DNA of 64,000 bases from Trichosphaerium sp. ATCC 40318 (taxonomy: Eukaryota; Discosea; Flabellinia; Trichosidae), in assembly GCA_038496445.1 (NCBI GenBank), contig JALMLS010000573.1, forward strand, positions 284,917 through 348,916, in the 5' to 3' direction. The translations under genes and the position numbers were made by a program. This document shows, one piece after another, positions 35,588 through 47,875 of this stretch. Each line of letters starts with the position of its first letter. Within the stretch, counting starts at the first letter, position 1. The notes below the pieces were generated by a model that did no database searches, was not told the origin of the DNA, and worked only from the letters and a program-made list of their open reading frames with translations.

Positions 35588-37943
35588 TTACCAAATTGCA
35601 GAAGTTTGAATGAACAGCCGCTTTTCTCTTGTTTTTATCCATGTAACTATATTTTTACAACCATGAACTACATCTCGCTTATCCATCAATGGTGAGAATA
35701 TGGCATATAATTCAAATCCATTTCTTTTCAATCCAACGCAAATTTCAGATGTGGTCATTGAGTAATAACTCTTACAATGCACTCTTTCTTTGTAGTTGCC
35801 TATAAAAGTAGATGATACATAATTGTTAACCACCCTCAAGCAAAATATGGGTGATGGACGTTTTTGGTCGCAACACCTGATTCAAAACAAATCTGATAAA
35901 AAAACATTTGATTACCTGAGGAGTTAAGACGTGAGTGGAGGCGTTTGTACAAATATTGTGCACTAAATAAATAAGTAAATTACAACAATTTAATATGAAG
36001 TGAGTATTACCGTAGTAAAGCTTCTTTTGTATGGTATGGTGGAGTAAAGAGTGGACTTGTCATTTGTTTGGTTTTTGATTTGTACAAAAAATGAAATAGC
36101 CCAGGTACACCAATATCACTAGGAACATAATCACAGTATGGAAGGGCGTTTGCAATGCTATTATAGAGTTAATTACTCTTGCGTTGTAACATAATACTTC
36201 ATAGTAAACACAAGTCAAGTTACCGAAAAGTACGTGCTGCTATCTAGAACTACAAAAACTAAAACAGTTTCATTACCTCTCGAAGACACCTTGAGCTACA
36301 AGACCAGACATAATCTGTTATTTAGCACTTCTCATTTGATAAAAACCATCATGCTTTGTTGAGAGTAGCAACAAGCATATGTCACCTGTAAGAAATGTCA
36401 TCTATAACAAAGTAAATTAGTGTTGACTTCTTTCACTGTGTAGTACGTGACAGTCAGTACACAGAATAATATAATCGTACATAAGTAAAGAATTTTGGCA
36501 AGCAAATAAATAGGTGACCAATATTCTACGCCCTTGTATCTAAGAAGTAATAATTACAGTGATGTGGCTGTTGTGGCTTTTGTACTTTTTGGACAGTTTA
36601 ATAAAATTGAGGAGCAAGTGGATATCAACAATTTCCAATGCATATCTTTTCTTTATACGAACATGTACAAGTCTATTACCATGAACTAACATTCCATAGC
36701 TAAGCATTTATAAGGACCAAAGAAAGAAAACAAAAGAGAAAAACAACTGTGTACAAGACATCTTTGTTTGTTTGTTTTTGTAAGATACTACCTATCATCT
36801 CCCTCACGTCTATGTAAATTTAGCAAGATTGATAAGTATCTTGCATACTTACTGATTGGGAGCTGTAAAGGGCGAACAGCAGAGAGCAGGTACGAAAGTA
36901 TCAGATTGAGTATCTTTATTATCCCATCAAAAAATAGATTTATACCTTAATCTTGTCACCTCCACTCACAACAATAACATTACCTCCTATTAAGCCTACA
37001 ATATCAAAGCAAGGGCTTCTGCTGTATTATCTCCACTCTACAAAATCTGTAAGGTTCAAAAAGGAACAGATACAGCTTCATAGTTATCATCAACAAAACT
37101 TCATACAAGTTAATGTTAAGTAGCTTAAAAGCACAGTGTACCCCCTTGTTAAAACACTGTATAACTGAGAGTTATAGTATTGTAATAGTACATCTCTAAG
37201 TTGATCTATGGCATCACCACATGTAGAAACAACAATATAGATCAAGTGTTGGCCAACAATCAAAAAAACAATCTTACATTCTCCAGCAGTAACAGCTCTA
37301 CATGCCATAAGCTCTCTCACAAAAAACCACTGACTAGTTCTTACCTTATTTGATCATTGTCATCATCTACAATCGACACAAGAGCCGAAATAACAGCACA
37401 AATACCTGTAACTAAAATAAGTTAACCTACAATTAAAAAGAAACAATACAGGCACTTTTATAAACGGGAATATGACTTGAATAAACAGAACTTCCTGATA
37501 CATTTACAATAAACACAAGAGGTTCTCGTTTGTTCCAATTGCCGATACTGGGACCTGAAATAGTATTAACCATTAACACGTGTTGGAAAACAAATCAAAC
37601 CATGAAATCGGAACCCTTCATAGTTTGAGGTTGCATTGAAGTTACACCCTAAAGGTACATTCTAGTCGTTTAACTTACCATGGTAGTGGTCGGTTTGTGT
37701 ATCTACTACTTCTACGAGTGGTTAGAAGAGCGCAAAAGTGGTCTCAAGGGTTTTATTAGTACCCTCTTGGCAATTTTTATCGAATCTGTCTGTTGCTGTG
37801 TTGTGGCCATCATTAGAAGCTATGCTACTTCTATTGTCCAAAGCATTATTGGTAACATGAAGTGAGTCTGTTGTAGCTGTTTCAGGCTCATTAGTGAGAT
37901 TAATGGAATTGTCGTCAGAGTTTTTTGATGTTGTTAATTCCAT
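35588..37943 (-). CDS. MON1: Vacuolar fusion protein MON1
   Basis: MON1 acts with CCZ1 as the guanine-nucleotide exchange factor that switches endosomes from Rab5 to Rab7. The start at 37943 gives MELTTSKNSDD and an acidic, Ser/Asn-rich tail, then EVVDTQTDHYHG. Later exons give NKREPLVFIVNVSGSSVYS, ECKIVFLIVGQHLIYIVVST and QLRDVLLQYYNSQLYSVLT (first longin domain), GNRLVHVRIKKRYAL and DIHLLLNFIK, VLVFVVLDSSTYFS, IGVPGLFHFLYKSKTKQMTS, then the C-terminal longin block with NGFELYAIFSPLMDKR and VTWIKTREKRLFIQ. Order and motifs match MON1 along its length; some intron edges are approximate. Confidence 0.85.
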
Positions 37944-38094
37944 AATGTAAACTGAGCTCCCGTTTTTGACAAAGTTACATGTTAAAAAAAAATCGAAAGT
38001 CAACTGTGGTCAGGATACAATTTCAATTTGGTTGTCACTTTCTAATACTAAAAAAAATAGTAGTGAGCTAGCTCAGGTTGTATTTAATTTATGA

Positions 38095-38600
38095 TACTAC
38101 CATTAAGCAAAACTGTGTTTCCTTGTGCATCAATAATATCAACATTGGCTCTAGCTTCTATTAACATTGATACAATTGCCTTGCCCTTCTAGTACTAAAA
38201 TAATAGTGTAAGCACGTTGTTGTAGCTCATTTTGTGATGGTACCAGCCCACATCAAAGCTGTGTTTCCATCTGCATCAAAAGCATCAACATTTGCTTTGG
38301 CATTGAATGCTGATACAACTTGTCAAATCTGAAAAATGCTAGGGTGTTGTCATGATCCAATGTATGATCTAGTGATTTTACTTGTATTATCCAAAGCTGT
38401 GTTTCCACTTTGATCAACAGTATCAATATCGGTGTTGGCCTTAATTAACATTGATAAACTTCATTGTGTACTTTTGGTGCTAAATAGTAGAGTGATATGT
38501 AGATGTTTATCTCATCTATCATGTTACCTGCACAAATTAAAGCTGTATTTCCATATTTATCAATAGCCTCAATTGCCGCTATCTGACATTGGTTGGCTAG
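38095..38600 (-). pseudogene. Ankyrin-exon fragment (copy E)
   Basis: Four ankyrin-like exons in the same style as genes A-C (for example IEARANVDIIDAQGNTVLL, about 38180-38100; others near 38330-38245, 38470-38385 and 38585-38525), some frameshifted, without PARP or first exon. A detached remnant of the family. Confidence 0.6.
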
Positions 38601-38826
38601 CCAAAACTGAAATTAGTAAGTGAATAACGAGATAGTGTACAAGGAATAGACAGGTTTTTGTTAATTCACGCCATCTACTTATTTGTATTATCTGGTAAAG
38701 TACTTTTTTTCTGTTTTAATCCAGTCGTTCATAATTCTTTGAGCCAATTACAAGTGGCGAGGAACTAACATGTGCTAGTAAGTCGGAAATTGTATAGTGT
38801 AGATTTTTTGATTTCAAAAAACCCAT

Positions 38827-39269
38827 TATGAAAACCAGAGTGGAGCAATTATTTTTATCGTCGGATTCTATGCACTGATACATGTTGCATTAGTGTGCAA
38901 AGAATCAGAGTCAAAATCGGTCTGGTAAGCCAGAAATTTTGACTTTTTTGTCGATTTTTTGCTTCAAAAACGAAGACTTTTTTACCTTCAAAAAAAATTC
39001 CAGAAAAAAATAAGAAAGGTAACATTTATGGCAACCACGGACAAGTTCAGCTCTGACTTTTTACACAGTACACCAACATGTCAATACGCGTATTTTCAAT
39101 TTTTTTGAAGGTGAAAAAGTCTTCGTTTTTGAAGCAAAAAATCGACAAAAAAGTCAAAATTTCTGGCTTACCAGACCGATTTTGACTCTGATTCTTTGCA
39201 CACTAATGCAACATGTATCAGTGCATAGAATCCGACGATAAAAATAATTGCTCCACTCTGGTTTTCATA
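38827..39269. repeat. MITE-like element with about 172-bp inverted arms
   Basis: 38827-38999 and 39098-39269 are near-perfect reverse complements (about one mismatch seen), separated by about 98 bp. No coding capacity. Related, more diverged sequence recurs at 60950-61262, so it is a dispersed repeat family. Confidence 0.85.
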
Positions 39270-41928
39270 AACGCACGTGCGTTTTTTGAGCACTAAAAAA
39301 CTACTTTAGCTTGTGGAGTAAGTTAGAGTCGCCTTGGTACATGTAGGATCTAAAACTAAAACCGTGAGCGGGCTTTACAAGTAGAACCTTGTACATTTTG
39401 TTATGTGGTACTTCTTAGGTGTGAGGATTGTTATGACTTGTACTGACATTCATACATGATTGTCCCATACAAATACAAAAGACAGGAATGGATTTTACAG
39501 CTAAGTAGAAACAAAGTTAATAAGAGGAGAAAACAACTTTGACTTAACAGATTAATTGATGGGAGTTTGTGTCATTGCACAAGTTAATCTCAGAACATGC
39601 TTTGTACAGTCAAAACAATCATTGATTTGTGAACATATCCTTTCAAGTATCGTGTATTGGTACTTACTATTGGCATCCACAGGAGGTAAGGCATTTCACT
39701 TGGTATCTTGCATAGATTCATCGCTCTACACTCTTGAAAGATGGCCATCTACGCTAGTGTTCATGGTATTAGCAAACTAGCTAGGAATCTGGTGCATGTT
39801 TACTTTGTCTACATTGCTACGGCTCATTCTGAGATGGACATACATGGGTGCCTGCCAAGGGCTTACATCAGAGTTGCCCTGACTGTTTTCAAAATGGGAA
39901 AGATGTAGGGAAGCCATTTACTACATGATATAAGACACAATACCCTGTGCACATAAGATGAATACTGTTTACACCATTGCTTTATTACGTTTTCAACATC
40001 AAACAGTTGATTCAAGTGTATTTCCGTTGTAGCGCTTTGCTCAAATAGTGCTGAAAAACCTCAGTTACACTACAAGACTTGAATTCTAAGTGTTTAGGTG
40101 CCTAGGTAGTCCATTATTTGGCGTGCTTCACGCGTTGTAATTTTGAAAAGAGACTTGTTCGAACGCTTTTCATGCACGAGCAGATTGTTTTATCACTTTT
40201 TAAAACCTGTTTGGTGAGAAAAAACACTAAAGAACATTCAAGTGCTTTAAATACTTCAATTCATTATGTTGCGAGCCCTTGCTGCAGTTAATGCGTTGGT
40301 CTTGTCGCAAACTTGTAGCCACCTCACTGCGAGTTGCTCAATGTACGATAGCGTGTACGAGACATCTAAAAATCGCAGATGAAACCAACGTAGATAGAAA
40401 AACTAAAAAAAAGAGAATAAAATCTCCACCGCTGATGAAAAGATACACAGCTACAGTTACGTTCTTGTATTTTGGCGTCCGGTTCTCGTTATGATAATGA
40501 CAATTCCGTCTGGTTACAATAACATTATGATAATACCTTTGTGTTTGCCGGGCGGGGTAAAAAATAGCCCGCAAAAGAGATTATTCGCCACTTTCGAGTG
40601 ACAAAGTTGAGAGAGGGTATTCGCTACTATTTGGTGAAATATTTGAAAGACCTTTTCGAACGATACTTTTTTTCCGCCCGTAAGACACTGTTATTTGTCG
40701 CGTAAGGCTACCACTTCACTCCGTTAGTGACTGTTATTTATGTCTTTGCCGTTTTTTATGCAATAAATGATCGAATCTTTACAGTGCTTGTGGTTGGTAA
40801 ATGTCGTAAAAAAAGCGGCCGAGATAGGCTCTGTGGCTGTACAAGTCAGATATGCGTACAGTGCAAAGCGGCCGAACTCAGTGTTGCTTCTTCTATGGAA
40901 CTGCAAGCAAGTGTGCAAGTGTTTATTGAAACGGAGGCTACAAGCAAGGAGAACCGTTTCTATACAGCATCTTTCGTATGGAATCAACAATTCATTCCGA
41001 GTTTGGAAGCCAACATAACTGAAGGAAATGAATTTACAGCGGACGGACAGTGTCTGTCTAACACTAGACGCGATGTCAAATCGCTATGTTAACAAATCCC
41101 TTATTACGTTCTATATAACTTGTACTTCTCCAACATCCTTTATGTGCTTTTATCTCAATGCATTTTGCTGTGCATTTCACGTTGATACCTGGTTCTTTTA
41201 TCTTTCAGGATTTTACTTTACGCTGCGGTACTACAACTCATAGGATGACTCAAAGACTCGTAATCAACAGTACTGTCACCTGTAAGTAATATCAGTTAAT
41301 TTAATAGATAACTGGTATCGTATCTACTACTTGTACATCAAAGGAATAGCGTGATTCTGTAATGTACACATCTTAAAACAAGTCCTCCAGATTGACCATC
41401 TTAATATTATACCTCTAAATACAAGAACCAATCAATATTTCTTAGTTGCACGGGTTTTCTATCACATGATAGAATATAGACGTGCGCAATTGGCCTTGTT
41501 TCATATGTAAGGAGCTTAGACGTTGGACAAAGGTGGATATTTCAATGTATGCTGATGTACTCAAATTACTAATCTTCACTTGTGTCTAACGCATCAAGTT
41601 CAATTATCTCAACTAAACACAGTAACGCATATCATAAAACTATCAGAAACAGTCTAGCATCTATCGATATGGCTGGAGCAATAGCACTTTGTGAAGGTAC
41701 TTACTTAGCGTATAAGACTTCAATCCAAACAAACAGCATAGTTCAGTGCTTGTTGTATTTCCATCAATAGTGGCGCTGAAGTACTTGTGAGGAAATCCAT
41801 ACAGATTGACAATGGAATATTGTATTGAAACCAAGTCTATGTTGTGATGCGTTACGAAGAGAACAATGAGTAAGTAAAATGCTTTATTTGTGTGAATGAA
41901 TATTGGCAGCGTGTGCTGATAGTGGAGC
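39270..41928. other. Long stretch without a supportable gene
   Basis: Open frames at 39556-39780, 40279-40494 and 40727-41092 lack recognisable domains or intron-linked continuation. The 40727-41092 frame (121 codons, including CGCTSQICVQCKAAE) is the best of them, but a long frame overlaps it on the other strand. A piece near 41650-41700 ending GAIALCEG before a GT may be a decayed ankyrin exon. Confidence 0.35.
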
Positions 41929-44900
41929 CTACTTGTTTGTTCTTTCAAGTTGGGCTAGTTTCGCAAGTAGAGTGGCGTTTCTCTCTTGTACGTCAGTTAG
42001 GCTTTTCCTTAAGGTGATGTTATCTTGCTTCAGGATGGCATTGGTTTTGGATAAGTTGACGTTGTCTTTCTTTAGGTTGTTGACACTTTCTTTAATGATG
42101 GCATTACTTTCTGTTAATTTGACGTTGTCTTCCTTCAGGTCATTGACACTTTCTATCAACTTGACATTGTCTTGCTGTAGGTTGTTGACACTTTCTGTTA
42201 GGTTGATGATGTGTTGTTGCTTGGTTGAGTTGTCTTGTTGTAGGTTATTGACACTTTCTGTTAGGCTGATATTGTCTCGCTTCAGGTCGGCATTGTTTTC
42301 TGCTATTTTGGCAATGTCTTGCTTTAGATTATTGACGGTTTCTGTCAATTTGATGATGCGTCGTTGCTTGATCGAGTTGTCTTGCTCTAACTTCGCATTA
42401 TACTGTTGTTGGTTTGTATTGTTCTGTTGTAATTTCTCAAGAAGTTCCTTCATATTCGCATTACTCTTCTTTAGTTTGTTCATCTCGTAGTTTGCTTTCT
42501 GTAATTCTATGTCGAGATATACATCATTGCTAGTTGATTGCTGGTCATCAGTTGAATCCACATGGGCAGCCCATAGTTTTCTAGTACAACAGCGTAAGTT
42601 TAAATTCAAGCAAAACATGTGACTTCTTACCGGTTACTAGTAAAATTATCATCATCAGAGTCAGAGATATCATCATCTGAACCTTCATTTTCTTCTTTGT
42701 TTTGTTTCTTTGTCTTTTTACCACCTTTCTTGGGTTTTTTTGTTTTCATTCGTTTTTTGATTTGATTATCTTTCACTGCAACTTTGATGATGTAACGAGC
42801 AACAGCTTGAGAATCTGATTGCAAAATCAAGTTAATACAATTTTTTGGTAGTAGTTGCTCCTGTACCTTGTGCAACAACAAGCTCATCGTATACCGCGTT
42901 GGCAAGTTTATTTTCTTTGAGAACTCTACCTAAGCTATCTACCAATGCAAAATGACTTTGGTAGCCTGGTTTTATTGGCTGTCCTCTTAACTTGTCTTTT
43001 GGGTGTACCTTTTTGCAAATTAGATACGACAATAAAATTGATTACATACAGGATATACATTGCCAGGAGTGACAAGACTCAAAATAAGTGTTTTCTCTTT
43101 CTTTCCTCCCTTATCATAAGAACACGCATATTTTATACTCCGCTGTTGTGAAAGAAATGAATATAGTGTTACATTATTATCGCGTACTGTGAAGTATATC
43201 CCTTGGCCATAGTAACCAGCATCTAAAGCACTCACAGTTCCAAAACCAGCTTTTACAATACTGTAAGCTGCTTCTTCACTTGTACCATGAGCCATCAATA
43301 TCACTGGTGACTAAACGTAGGTTAGTACAAATAGCTTTTTTTTAACAAACATTACCTCTTCTTTTGAAGCGTCCTCGTTATTGGTACTTGAATCTTTTTG
43401 CATTGGTGTGGAATTGTGTTGTTTGTAAACACTCTCTTTGTACTTTTTATGTATGCCATTTTTCCAATTTTGTTTTTTAAACAACTTGGCAAGTCCTCTA
43501 CAAGTACATACTTAGACACATTAAAACAGGGTATAATAATAGAGTACTGATGTCTATGTTGTAGTATGTTGTTGAATTGTCCAAAGTTGTCATTCAAGAT
43601 ATCATTGTAAACAAGAGTCGCTTCAACAATATCGTATTGGTCATAGCCGTGCATTTTGGACATCTGTTGTTTGAGGACGTTGAATTCTCTTACAGCCACT
43701 TTGTCAGTTGTATCAAGCAGATTCAGTGTCCTGTAGTCAGTCGCCTTTAAATCAATGCCCCTTTTTAAAATAAACTGAAAAAACCCCAAATGGTAATAAG
43801 TTTGAACGCACGTGCTGTTAGATCTGTCCCAATTATTTGCAAAATGCAACCTCAGATTTAACTCCCGCGTGTTTTCAGCCTTAATTCCTTTGTGGTACTT
43901 TAGTGTTTGTAGCAAAACAGTGACCTTGATACCTGTAGTAATATCTTCAAAGTATTCAATTTGATCGGTGTTGCTCCAGGCATCATTGGGCATATCAAAC
44001 AAGATGCCTTGCATTAATTCTCCATCTTGTTTCCAGAAGTTCTAGTAAAAAGCAAACAGTATAAAGTTTACATGTGGTTTGTGGATTCGTACTGCAGACA
44101 AAGCAACTTTGGGATTGCACACAGAACAAATTAAATAACAAATGCCCTTTTCCATTGCCAGTTTAAAATAAGAACGGGTTGGCTGAAGGTTGTAACAATT
44201 AAAACAAGTAAAGCATTTCAAAGGTAGCATACCAAGTACCGAAGCCATTTTCTAGGATGTTTAAGATCTTGTTTCCACTGCTCGAAGTATGCTTTGTTGT
44301 ATTGAGTCATTTGCATTTCCAATCTGTTCCTGTTTGTGGAGGACATAAAGGATGAACAAGATTTCCACAATGCATGGCATTGTTTGCCACTTGGACAGTA
44401 TTTTAAAAAAGTTACAAACGCTTCAACAGCTGCTGGAGCATTTGATATCACTTGTTTAAATAACGATAAAAGAAAATCTTGCCACTTTTTCTTATCTGGT
44501 GATATAACTAAAACCCAACTGTTAACTATTGTTTGTTTCAAACAAATAGAGTTACAAGTGTGAAATTGCAACAGTACCTAAATCAACATTGTTTCTATTT
44601 TCATCACCAGCGTTCTTATTTAAATGTGCTTTAAGTAATATTGGTATAATTTCATTATTTCCTCTTTGTGCTAAATAGTAACATAAGCTAAACTTGTAGT
44701 ATTTCTTTTGATGTAACCTGAAAAATGTAAAGCTGTATTTCCATCTTTATCAACAGCATGAATATTGGCATTGACATTGAGTAATGTTGATACAACTTCA
44801 TTGTGTCCTTCTTGTGCTAAATAGTAGAGTAAGGTATGTACATGTTATATCTCATTATATCATGTTACCTGCATAAATTAAAGCTGTTTTTCCATCTTTA

Positions 44901-46609
44901 TCAACAGCATCAATATTGGCATTGGCGTTGAGTAATGTTGATACAACTTCATTGTGTCCTTTTAATGCTAAATAGTAGAGTGAGGTATGTACATGTTATA
45001 TCTCATCATATCACATTACCTGCACAAATTAAAGCTGTCTTTCCATCTTTATCAACAGCATGAATATTGGCATTGGCGTTGAGTAATGTTGATACAACTT
45101 CATTGTGTCCTTCTGATGCTAAATAGTAGAGTGAGGTATGTACATGTTATATCTCATCATATCATGTTACCTGCATAAATTAAAGCTGTCTTTCCATCTT
45201 CATCAACAGCATGAATATTGGCATTGGCGTTGAGTAATGTTGATACAACTTCATTGTGTCCTTTTTGTGCTAAATAGTAGAGTGAGGCATGTACATGTTA
45301 TATCTCATCATATCATGTTACCTGCATAAATTAAAGCTGTTTTTCCATCTTTATTAACAGCATGAATATTGGCATTGGCGTTGAGTAATGTTGATACAAC
45401 TTCATTATGTCCACACGATGCTAAATAGTAGAGTGAGGTATGTACATGTTATATCTCATCATATCATGTTACCTGCATAAATTAAAGCTGTTTTTCCATC
45501 TTTATCAACAGCATGAATATTGGCATTGGCGTTGAGTAATGTTGATACAACTTCATTATATCCACACAATGCTAAATAGTAGAGTAAGGTATGTACATGT
45601 TATATCTCATCATATCATGTTACCTGCATAAATTAAAGCTGTTTTTCCATCTTTATTAACAGCATGAATATTGGCATTGGCGTTGAGTAATGTTGATACA
45701 ACTTCATTATATCCATACAATGCTAAATAGTAGAGTAAGGTATGTACATGTTATATCTCATTATATCATGTTACCTGCATAAATTAAAGCTGTTTTTCCA
45801 TCTTCATCAACAGCATGAATATTGGCATTGGCGTTGAGTAATGTTGATACAACTTCATTGTGTCCTTCTTGTGCTAAATAGTAGAGTAAGGTATGTACAT
45901 GTTATATCTCATCATATCATGTTACCTGCACAAATTAAAGCTGTTTTTCCATATTCATTAACAGCATGAATATTGGCATTGGCGTTGAGTAATGTTGATA
46001 CAACTTCATTGTACCCGCTTTGTGCTAAATAGTAGAGTAAGGTATGTACATGTTATATCTCATCATATCATGTTACCTGCATAAATTAAAGCTGTATTTC
46101 CATATTTATCAACAGCATGAATATTGGCATTGGCGTTGAGTAATGTTGATACAACTTCATTGTACCCGCTTTGTGCTAAATAGTAGAGTAAGGTATGTAC
46201 ATGTTATATCTCATCATATCATGTTACCTGCACAAATTAAAGCTGTTTTTCCATATTTGTCAACAGCATGAATATTGGCATTGGCGTTGAGTAATGTTGA
46301 TACAACTTCATTGTGTGCTAAATAGTAATTTGAGATATGCACCATGTTGTATCTCATATAAAGCATTACCTGATCTAATAAAGGCTGTGTTTATATCTTC
46401 GTCAACAGCACAATTGTTTACTATCACTTTAAGTAACATTGAAACAATTTGAGTGTAGCCATTTGTTGCTGTACTTGGTCAACTATTTGCTTATCAATGC
46501 ATTACAAACCTGCAAAAGAAAACACAATTTCAATTATGGGGAGATGGATGTTGTTGGTTGGTTCTTCCTGTTCTAAATGTTGGTTTTCGTCACTTTGTGA
46601 TTCTGTCAT
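41929..46609 (-). CDS. Ankyrin-repeat / PARP-family protein with long coiled coil, gene C
   Basis: The ATG at 46609 (MTESQSDEN) is preceded by the AACACGTC block also found before genes A and B. About 13 ankyrin repeats follow: one divergent, ten near-identical (GHNEVVSTLLNANANIHAVD, then KDGKTALIYAG), then two divergent. Each standard repeat is a single 99-nt exon. Then come the WQDFLLSLFKQVIS helical region (about 44490-44270), PTRSYFKLAMEKGICY (about 44210), DFWKQDGELMQGILFDMPND (44040-43975) and a helical PARP N-lobe (EFNVLKQQMSKMHGY). The PARP core has HGT at 43289, YYGQGIYFT (about 43214-43188) and YDELVVAQ (about 42890). A Lys-rich then Asp-rich linker and a 170-residue coiled coil with repeated ESVNNLQQDN end the protein. 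The H-Y-E triad suggests an ADP-ribosyltransferase. All checked intron phases join. Confidence 0.85.
44869..46330 (-). repeat. 151-bp tandem array, each unit one ankyrin exon plus its intron
   Basis: Exon 3' ends fall at 44869, 45020, 45171, 45322, 45473, 45624, 45775, 45926, 46077 and 46228: nine consecutive steps of exactly 151 bp. A unit is a 99-nt exon (33 codons) plus a 52-nt intron beginning GTAAC and ending ATTTAG. Introns are as alike as exons. The upstream-most exon is shortened by about 12 nt. Confidence 0.95.
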
Positions 46610-46735
46610 GACGTGTTGTCACTCTTGAGGTTATCACAAATCAGTATTAAGTCGGTGTTACTTGACACATGAGATTTTTCAGTGAAACGTTATTGTAAAT
46701 TTGTGTTGCGGTTCTGGTTTTGTGTTTTTTTTAAA

Positions 46736-47685
46736 TTAACTGAATCGTTTCAAGAAGGCGATTGCCTGTACAATAGTTGAAATAATTGTTGAAATAAAAA
46801 TTGCAAAGGAAAAGTTAAGTTTACGGAACTGACTCAGATTATCAATAGTTTTTGCTATTGATAATTTTTTTTTCATATAACGCTGAAGGCATTTTTCCAG
46901 TCTTTTTGCCGTCTCTATTCTGAGAGCCGGCTTGGTATTGTATATAATTTCGGCTATTTTGCCGGCAGTAAATAAAGAACGTAGGTAACAAAAACTGTCG
47001 TTTATTGCCTCATTGTATTGCTGGAAGTCACTATCTGCACTGTGATCACTGCCAACGTACTGATCTATGTCCTCAAGTTCTGTTTTGTCTATCATTGGGA
47101 TTGAGAGTACCACCTTGAGCAGCATGGGAAATCAGCGCTCTGTGATTCATAATTTGGGTAGTAAGTTGATGTTGGTGGGTCTGCTCTATCCCAGTGCTCT
47201 GTTGGTTTCTTTAGTCTCAAGGGCGACCCATTATATATATTTGCAATGAATGAATCCCTTCTGTTGCCTTCATTGTATTTTGCTGGGTGCCGCCCTGTTC
47301 TTTTCTTCGGGCCTGCTGTAGTTTTTTTTCTTCTTCAATCTCTGTATCTCTTGTCTTTACCGTACCAGTAAGTTTATTGTACACTTTTCAAGGTGTTATT
47401 GCAGCACCAAGTGCATACATGCGTTGTTGCAGTTCTAGTTCAGATGGCGGCAGTCTTTTTGGGTTTGCAAGTGGCCTCTTATAAAAGTTAAGTCGGCCTG
47501 ATGCGCAGCAAACATAGCAATCCTCTGCCAATTAGCTACACAATTCTTAGACAAAAAAAAAACTACTTACGCGTTTTTACAGTGTTACGCTGAGTCTTCT
47601 CAATCTATGCATATGGATAAAAGAGATTGTACTGTGATTACCTGAACTCAACATCAATAAGTATGTCAGTGATACGCCCTGCCAT
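46736..47685 (-). CDS. Hypothetical tail-anchored protein
   Basis: Not recognised. MAGRITDILIDVEFR at 47685 ends at a GT donor. The next exon (about 47515-47400) can be read in two frames (NFYKRPLANPKRLPPSELEL or IAMFAAHQADLTFIRGHLQ); a Glu/Lys-rich segment (IEEEKKLQQARRKEQGG) and the last exon (to 46736) follow. The last exon has ELEDIDQYVGSDHSADSDF, a basic helix RIETAKRLEKCLQRYMKKK and one hydrophobic helix (NFSFAIFISTIISTIVQAIA) close to the C-terminus, as in tail-anchored or SNARE-like proteins. The DIRS-like element lies immediately upstream, perhaps in its promoter. Confidence 0.45.
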
Positions 47686-47875
47686 TATGTCAAGTTCTGT
47701 ATCTGAAAACCCTATAGTCCTTGTTAGTGCGTTGTGATGTGACTTGTCAGTAGGAGAGAGAAGAAAAACTTAGACAAGTTTTGGCCTTGAAAGGTCGAGC
47801 CTCCAAGGCTCCCAATCCGCGTTGTACGAAGTACAAGAAACCCCAAACCGAAGGACGGCGGCTTGGGTAGCCTCG

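Noticed and set aside
37722-37780. MON1 first exon continuing as TNKTLETTF
   Set aside because: A GTACTAAT donor after CQEE and a TAG acceptor give a better frame leading to VVDTQTDHYHG.
40727-41092. 121-codon Cys-containing frame as a gene
   Set aside because: An 88-codon frame overlaps it on the opposite strand, there are no clear flanking exons and no domain; kept only as a remark in the intergenic entry.
41903-42490. 195-codon plus-strand frame rich in Leu/Ser/Cys
   Set aside because: Antisense of the gene C coiled coil; its repeats mirror the ESVNNLQQDN heptads.
44869-46330. Regular direct repeats as a CRISPR-like array
   Set aside because: The 151-bp units contain an in-frame ankyrin exon and a GT-AG intron; there are no short repeats with unique spacers.
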